Made by a program: the position numbers and the translations under genes. From positions 1 through 9,551 of the forward strand of contig JAEZIZ010000023.1 in NCBI GenBank assembly GCA_023415915.1: a stretch of DNA of 9,551 nucleotides, written 5' to 3'. The DNA comes from Bacillota bacterium. Lineage in GTDB: Bacteria > Bacillota > Clostridia > Christensenellales > SZUA-584. A model generated the notes under the pieces. It worked only from the letters and a program-made list of their open reading frames with translations, was not told the DNA's origin and searched no databases. Position 1 is the stretch's first letter. Each line of letters opens with the position of its first letter. Below, piece after piece: positions 6,929-9,551 of this stretch.

Positions 6929-6953
6929 AAAGGCTCGGTCACCCGGGCCTTTT
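6929..6953 (+). terminator. Rho-independent terminator after efp
   Basis: AAAGGCTCGG (6929-6938) pairs with CCGGGCCTTT (6943-6952), ten pairs including one T-G wobble, around a TCAC loop. The T run in the 3' arm and at its end is short (TTTT, then ATAATA). It lies 11 bases past the efp stop and ends the three-gene operon. Confidence 0.75.
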
Positions 6954-7004
6954 ATAATACCTTTAGTATAGTTTTACTTAAATCAACATAAAAAGGGTCT
7001 TAAA

Positions 7005-7775
7005 ATGACAAAACTGCTGGCTTTGGATCTTGACAATACGCTGCTTAAAAGCGATAAATCGATATCGCACTATACCTCCGGAGTGTTAAAGCGCTGCCGG
7101 GACAGGGGCATGAAAATAGTGTTCGCGACCGCAAGGCCGCTTAGAACGATAACGCCGTATTTAAACCGTACGCCGTGCGACGCTATTATATACCACAACG
7201 GAGCGCATATCATAGCGGACGGTAAGCGTATAGGAAGCGCCTATACCGTTCCTATCGAAACTACAAGAACAATACTCGGCACTTTGCAGGCTAAATACCC
7301 AGGCGAACGGCTGTCCGTCGAGATTGACGACGTGCTGTACGCCAACTTTGACGTATCGTCCGTATGGAATTATACAAGCTATATATTATCGGATTTTTCC
7401 GAATTGCCGGAGACGGGCGCGGACAAAATACTGATAGAAGCAGACTTGAACATAAAGTACCAAGACATAACGCCGCTGCTTACGCCGGACATCTACTGCC
7501 AGATGTCGGAAGGCCTTATCTATCTTATTATGAATAAGAGCGCGACCAAACTTAACGGACTAAAGACGCTTGCGGGCCATTGGGGACTGGGCCTTGAGGA
7601 TGCGGCTGCGTTCGGAGACGACCATAACGATGTGGAAATGCTAAAAAACTGCGGCCTCGGCGTCGCCGTGGGAAACGCAATAAAGGAAGCAAAAGAGGCT
7701 GCGGACGCAGTCGCGGATACGAACGATAACGACGGCGCGGCGAGGTATATAGCGCGTAATCTGCTGACAGATTGA
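7005..7775 (+). CDS. HAD superfamily hydrolase, Cof type
   Basis: This 256-residue soluble protein carries the four HAD motifs. Motif I is ALDLDNTLL, with nucleophile Asp8 and acid/base Asp10; motif II is FATARP, with Thr42; the motif III lysine is in NKSATKLNGL, about Lys182; and motif IV is FGDDHNDVEML, with Asp205, Asp206 and Asp209 for magnesium. The residues between about 80 and 175 form the C2B-type cap of Cof/SupH phosphatases, which usually dephosphorylate small sugar phosphates or cofactors such as FMN or pyridoxal phosphate. The substrate cannot be read from the sequence. The start is ATG, with AAGGG about seven bases upstream. Its stop is 20 bases before the transporter gene, so the two are probably cotranscribed. 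A perfect TATAAT at 6953-6958 lies upstream, but I see no matching -35 box. Confidence 0.9.
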   Translation: MTKLLALDLDNTLLKSDKSISHYTSGVLKRCRDRGMKIVFATARPLRTITPYLNRTPCDAIIYHNGAHIIADGKRIGSAYTVPIETTRTILGTLQAKYPGERLSVEIDDVLYANFDVSSVWNYTSYILSDFSELPETGADKILIEADLNIKYQDITPLLTPDIYCQMSEGLIYLIMNKSATKLNGLKTLAGHWGLGLEDAAAFGDDHNDVEMLKNCGLGVAVGNAIKEAKEAADAVADTNDNDGAARYIARNLLTD

Positions 7776-7795
7776 AATCCGGTACGGTGGAGGAT

Positions 7796-8704
7796 ATGAA
7801 AAAGGACGAAGGTTTAATAGTAGTACGATACGTTCTTTTCGGCAATATCTTTCTTGCGCTGCTCAAAGGAACTGTAGGGCTGCTGACGGAAAGCGCCGCG
7901 CTGAAGGCGGACGCCGTAAACTCCGCGGGAGACGTCGTAACGTCCGTCGTCGTGATGCTGGCGCTGCGCTATGCGTTAAAGCCCCGAGACGAGGGGCATC
8001 ATTACGGCCACGGCAAAATGGAGGCGCTCGTTTCGCTCGCAGTGGGCGTGATGATACTTGTGAGCACGGGGTTTCTGATTCGCGACGTAGTGCTGTCCAT
8101 AATAAACGCCAGCGCAGCGCCGCCCAGTTTGCTGGCGCTCGGGGCGGCTGCGGTATCCATAGCGGCGAAGAGCGTTATGTTTAAGGTGACATACTCGGTG
8201 GGCAAGCGCCTTTCTTCGATAGCGCTTATGACGAACGCTAAAGACCACCGCAACGATATATTCGCAACGTCGGGTGCGGTTATAGCTATACTACTTGCGT
8301 TTTTGGGGCAGAAAATCAACTTGCCGGCGCTGCTCATATATTCCGAGCCGGTAGTGGCGACGCTGATAAGCGCGTTCATAATAAAGACCGCCGTTGAGAT
8401 AATAGCCGCGGCCTGCCGCATGCTGCTCGACGCCGCGCCCGATAAAGAGACTATTGAAGGTATGAAACTGACTGCGAACCGCGTGGAAGGCGTTGTTAAG
8501 ACCGATTGGGTGAAGTGCCGCGCAATGGGCAGAGGGCTGCTGGTGGACCTCGCGGTACAGGTGAGCGGCAGTATTACCGTGGAAAAAGGCCACAGCATAG
8601 GCGACGCCGTCGCTGAGGCGGTAATGCAAAGCAATCCGCAGGTGCTCGACGTGCTTGTGCATATAAACCCGGAGGAACGCGACCAGCGCCTGCTAACGCG
8701 CTGA
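7796..8704 (+). CDS. Cation diffusion facilitator (CDF) transporter, Mn-like metal site
   Basis: This 302-residue inner-membrane protein has the CDF layout of six transmembrane segments (about 9-31, 45-61, 78-97, 111-130, 157-175, 186-205) and a cytoplasmic ferredoxin-like C-terminal domain (about 218-292, with VDLAVQVSG and DVLVHINPEE). CDF proteins export divalent metals in exchange for protons. Family landmarks are SAALKADAVNSAGD in TM2, HHYGHGKME (68-76) between TM2 and TM3, and NAKDHRNDIFAT leading into TM5. The transport-site residues are Asn42/Asp46 and Asp150/Asp154, an NxxxD plus DxxxD set known from manganese-type members such as MntE, whereas zinc-type members carry a histidine. 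Manganese or iron export is thus inferred. I chose ATG 7796, with GGTGG/AGG just upstream; an in-frame TTG at 7772, inside the HAD stop region, has no ribosome binding site. No metal-sensing riboswitch is visible upstream. Confidence 0.88.
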   Translation: MKKDEGLIVVRYVLFGNIFLALLKGTVGLLTESAALKADAVNSAGDVVTSVVVMLALRYALKPRDEGHHYGHGKMEALVSLAVGVMILVSTGFLIRDVVLSIINASAAPPSLLALGAAAVSIAAKSVMFKVTYSVGKRLSSIALMTNAKDHRNDIFATSGAVIAILLAFLGQKINLPALLIYSEPVVATLISAFIIKTAVEIIAAACRMLLDAAPDKETIEGMKLTANRVEGVVKTDWVKCRAMGRGLLVDLAVQVSGSITVEKGHSIGDAVAEAVMQSNPQVLDVLVHINPEERDQRLLTR

Positions 8705-8725
8705 TACTCTAAGGATAACTTACAC

Positions 8726-9045
8726 ATGATCTGCGCAGCACTCTCGTTAAACGGCAAAATACGCGGATAAGCAGAGTGGTAGCGTGTACAGCGGCTTTCT
8801 TGTATATGAAGAGCAATATTCGTTTGAATATGCGGAAAAATGGCTGATTAATGCGATCGATTTAAAATTCACAAAGCCGTATCATGTAACCAATTTCGTT
8901 TTTATCGATATATACGGCTTTATAAGCCGATAAAAATAAATTTGGCTCAATTCGCATCAGCGATGAAGGACTCAGTCAGCTTAGCGAATCGGCAGAAGTG
9001 CTTAAAGCCGTATTGTGTGAAGTCTATCAGCCGGCATTGACTTGA
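8726..9045 (+). pseudogene. Remnant of a small gene of unknown family, split over three frames
   Basis: This 363-base gap (8705-9067) has no intact gene, but three protein-like stretches follow one another on the + strand. ATG 8726 opens MICAALSLNGKIRG and stops at 8768-8770; AAGGA precedes it by 10 bases. A second frame is open from 8751 to the stop at 8931-8933; from a GTG at 8784 it reads VYSGFLVYEEQYSFEYAEKW and on to YGFISR. A third, open from 8926 to TGA 9043-9045, reads ADKNKFGSIRISDEGLSQLS and ends EVYQPALT. Two single-base shifts, near 8768 and within 8922-8936 (an A-rich run), would join them into one protein of about 105 residues. I do not recognise the family. It could instead be real tiny ORFs, a sequencing or assembly error, or chance. 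It lies just before the malic enzyme start. Confidence 0.4.
8873..9013 (+). repeat. Direct and inverted copies of AAAGCCGTAT
   Basis: AAAGCCGTAT occurs at 8873-8882 and again at 9004-9013 (within the 11-mer 9003-9013). Its exact reverse complement ATACGGCTTTA is at 8912-8922, and a partial copy AAGCCG is at 8924-8929. The inverted copy can therefore pair with any of three partners: a 10-pair stem with 8873-8882, a short CGGCTT/AAGCCG hairpin (8915-8929), or an 11-pair stem with 9003-9013. The copies lie inside the decayed coding region upstream of the malic enzyme gene. Confidence 0.5.
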
Positions 9046-9067
9046 CAGCACAGAAAGGACATAAAAC

Positions 9068-9551
9068 ATGAATATACAGGAAGAATCTTTACAATTGCAT
9101 GAACAGTGGAAAGGCAAGATAGAGGTCGTCAGCACCGTGCCCGTCAAAGACCGGCACGATCTTTCTGTTGCATATACGCCGGGAGTGGCGGAGCCGTGCC
9201 TGAAGATATCCGAAAATGCGGATCTTTCTTATACTTACACGCGTCGCTGGAACCTGGTTGCTGTGATAACGGACGGTACGGCGGTGCTGGGCTTGGGCGA
9301 CATCGGCCCCGAGGCGGGTATGCCGGTGATGGAGGGTAAATGCGTATTGTTCAAGACGTTTGGTAATGTCGACGCATTTCCGCTGTGCATACGCAGCAAG
9401 AATGTGGACGATATAGTGAACACAGTACGGCTGCTTGCCGGCAGCTTCGGCGGAATCAATTTGGAGGATATCTCCGCGCCGCGCTGCTTTGAGATTGAAC
9501 AGAAGCTGAAAGAATGCTGTGACATTCCGATATTCCATGACGACCAGCATG
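9068..9551 (+). CDS. Malic enzyme, N-terminal part (3' end outside window)
   Basis: The frame opens at ATG 9068, with AAAGGA eight bases upstream, and runs to the window edge without a stop: 161 residues of an enzyme normally about 390-410 long in the short bacterial form. It converts malate to pyruvate and CO2 with NAD(P) reduction in the cytoplasm. Visible motifs: STVPVKDRHDLSVAYTPGVAEPC, in two parts at 22-44, including catalytic Tyr36; NLVAVITDGTAVLGLGDIGP (62-81); GMPVMEGK, with catalytic Lys91; LEDISAPRCFEIE, with metal ligands Glu133 and Asp134; and FHDDQH (157-161 and flanking), with the third metal aspartate. TRRWN (58-62) before the NLVAV strand is common in clostridial sequences. 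The NAD(P)-binding domain is missing here, so cofactor preference cannot be judged. No clear promoter is seen upstream; the decayed region comes before it. Confidence 0.93.
   Translation, partial: MNIQEESLQLHEQWKGKIEVVSTVPVKDRHDLSVAYTPGVAEPCLKISENADLSYTYTRRWNLVAVITDGTAVLGLGDIGPEAGMPVMEGKCVLFKTFGNVDAFPLCIRSKNVDDIVNTVRLLAGSFGGINLEDISAPRCFEIEQKLKECCDIPIFHDDQH

Noticed and set aside
6953..6958. Perfect TATAAT upstream of the HAD gene
   Set aside because: It sits in the tail of the efp terminator and no -35-like box is found 16-18 bases upstream, so I did not list it as a promoter.
7772..7795. TTG at 7772 as the start of the CDF gene
   Set aside because: No ribosome binding site precedes it, while ATG 7796 has a GGTGGAGG sequence just upstream and gives the normal family N-terminus.
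8002..8757. Long minus-strand open frame (251 codons) opposite the CDF gene
   Set aside because: It lies antisense to a gene with clear CDF motifs, its translation is Ser/Ala/Thr-rich without any recognisable domain, and it has no convincing start context.
8912..8939. CGGCTT/AAGCCG hairpin read as a terminator
   Set aside because: On the + strand it is followed by an A-rich tract, and on the - strand by TATATA; neither gives a proper T tract.
9089..9550. Long minus-strand open frame opposite the malic enzyme
   Set aside because: The + strand carries the full set of N-terminal malic enzyme motifs; the antisense product has no family features.
1..9551. Search for CRISPR arrays, tRNA or rRNA genes, insertion sequences and phage or defence genes
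   Set aside because: I saw no regularly spaced repeats, cloverleaf sequences, transposase motifs or terminal inverted repeats; the gene content is housekeeping and cell-surface.

Overview
This window looks like ordinary chromosome from a Gram-positive, clostridium-like bacterium (Bacillota, probably class Clostridia). The evidence is an EF-P gene directly after an M24 peptidase, a YerB/DUF3048 lipoprotein with a lipobox, AGGAGG-type ribosome binding sites, consensus sigma-A promoters and a TagO/WecA-like initiating transferase. I cannot name the genus. All convincing genes lie on the + strand.

Layout. (1) Positions 2-3111 appear to be the end of a cell-surface polysaccharide cluster: the C-terminal part of a family 2 glycosyltransferase, an O-antigen ligase/polymerase-like membrane protein whose start overlaps it, and then, after a strong promoter and a structured leader, a polyprenyl-phosphate sugar-1-phosphate transferase of the TagO/WecA type. 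(2) Positions 3167-4349 form a single-gene unit: an extended -10 promoter, a YerB-like lipoprotein and a rho-independent terminator. (3) Positions 4385-6953 form a three-gene operon: an endonuclease IV-like TIM-barrel protein, an M24 (Xaa-Pro type) aminopeptidase joined to it by an ATGA overlap, and elongation factor P, closed by a terminator. (4) Positions 7005-8704 hold a Cof-type HAD phosphatase followed closely by a cation diffusion facilitator whose metal-site residues resemble the manganese type. (5) Positions 8705-9067 have no intact gene. They hold coding-like fragments in three frames that read as one decayed small gene, with repeated and inverted copies of a 10-11 base element. (6) From 9068 to the window edge is the N-terminal part of a malic enzyme.

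Working together: TagO/WecA-type enzymes load the first sugar phosphate onto undecaprenyl phosphate, family 2 transferases extend the chain, and Wzy-like proteins polymerise or ligate it, so region 1 is functionally coherent. In region 3, EF-P relieves ribosome stalling at proline runs and the M24 peptidase probably trims Xaa-Pro peptides, a neighbourhood common in Bacillota. I found no mobile element, CRISPR array, rRNA, tRNA or clearly new system. The most unusual places are the tagO leader (hairpin over the ribosome binding site, TTG start, overlapping tiny ORF), the decayed region before the malic enzyme, and the altered metal-site motif in the endonuclease IV-like protein.
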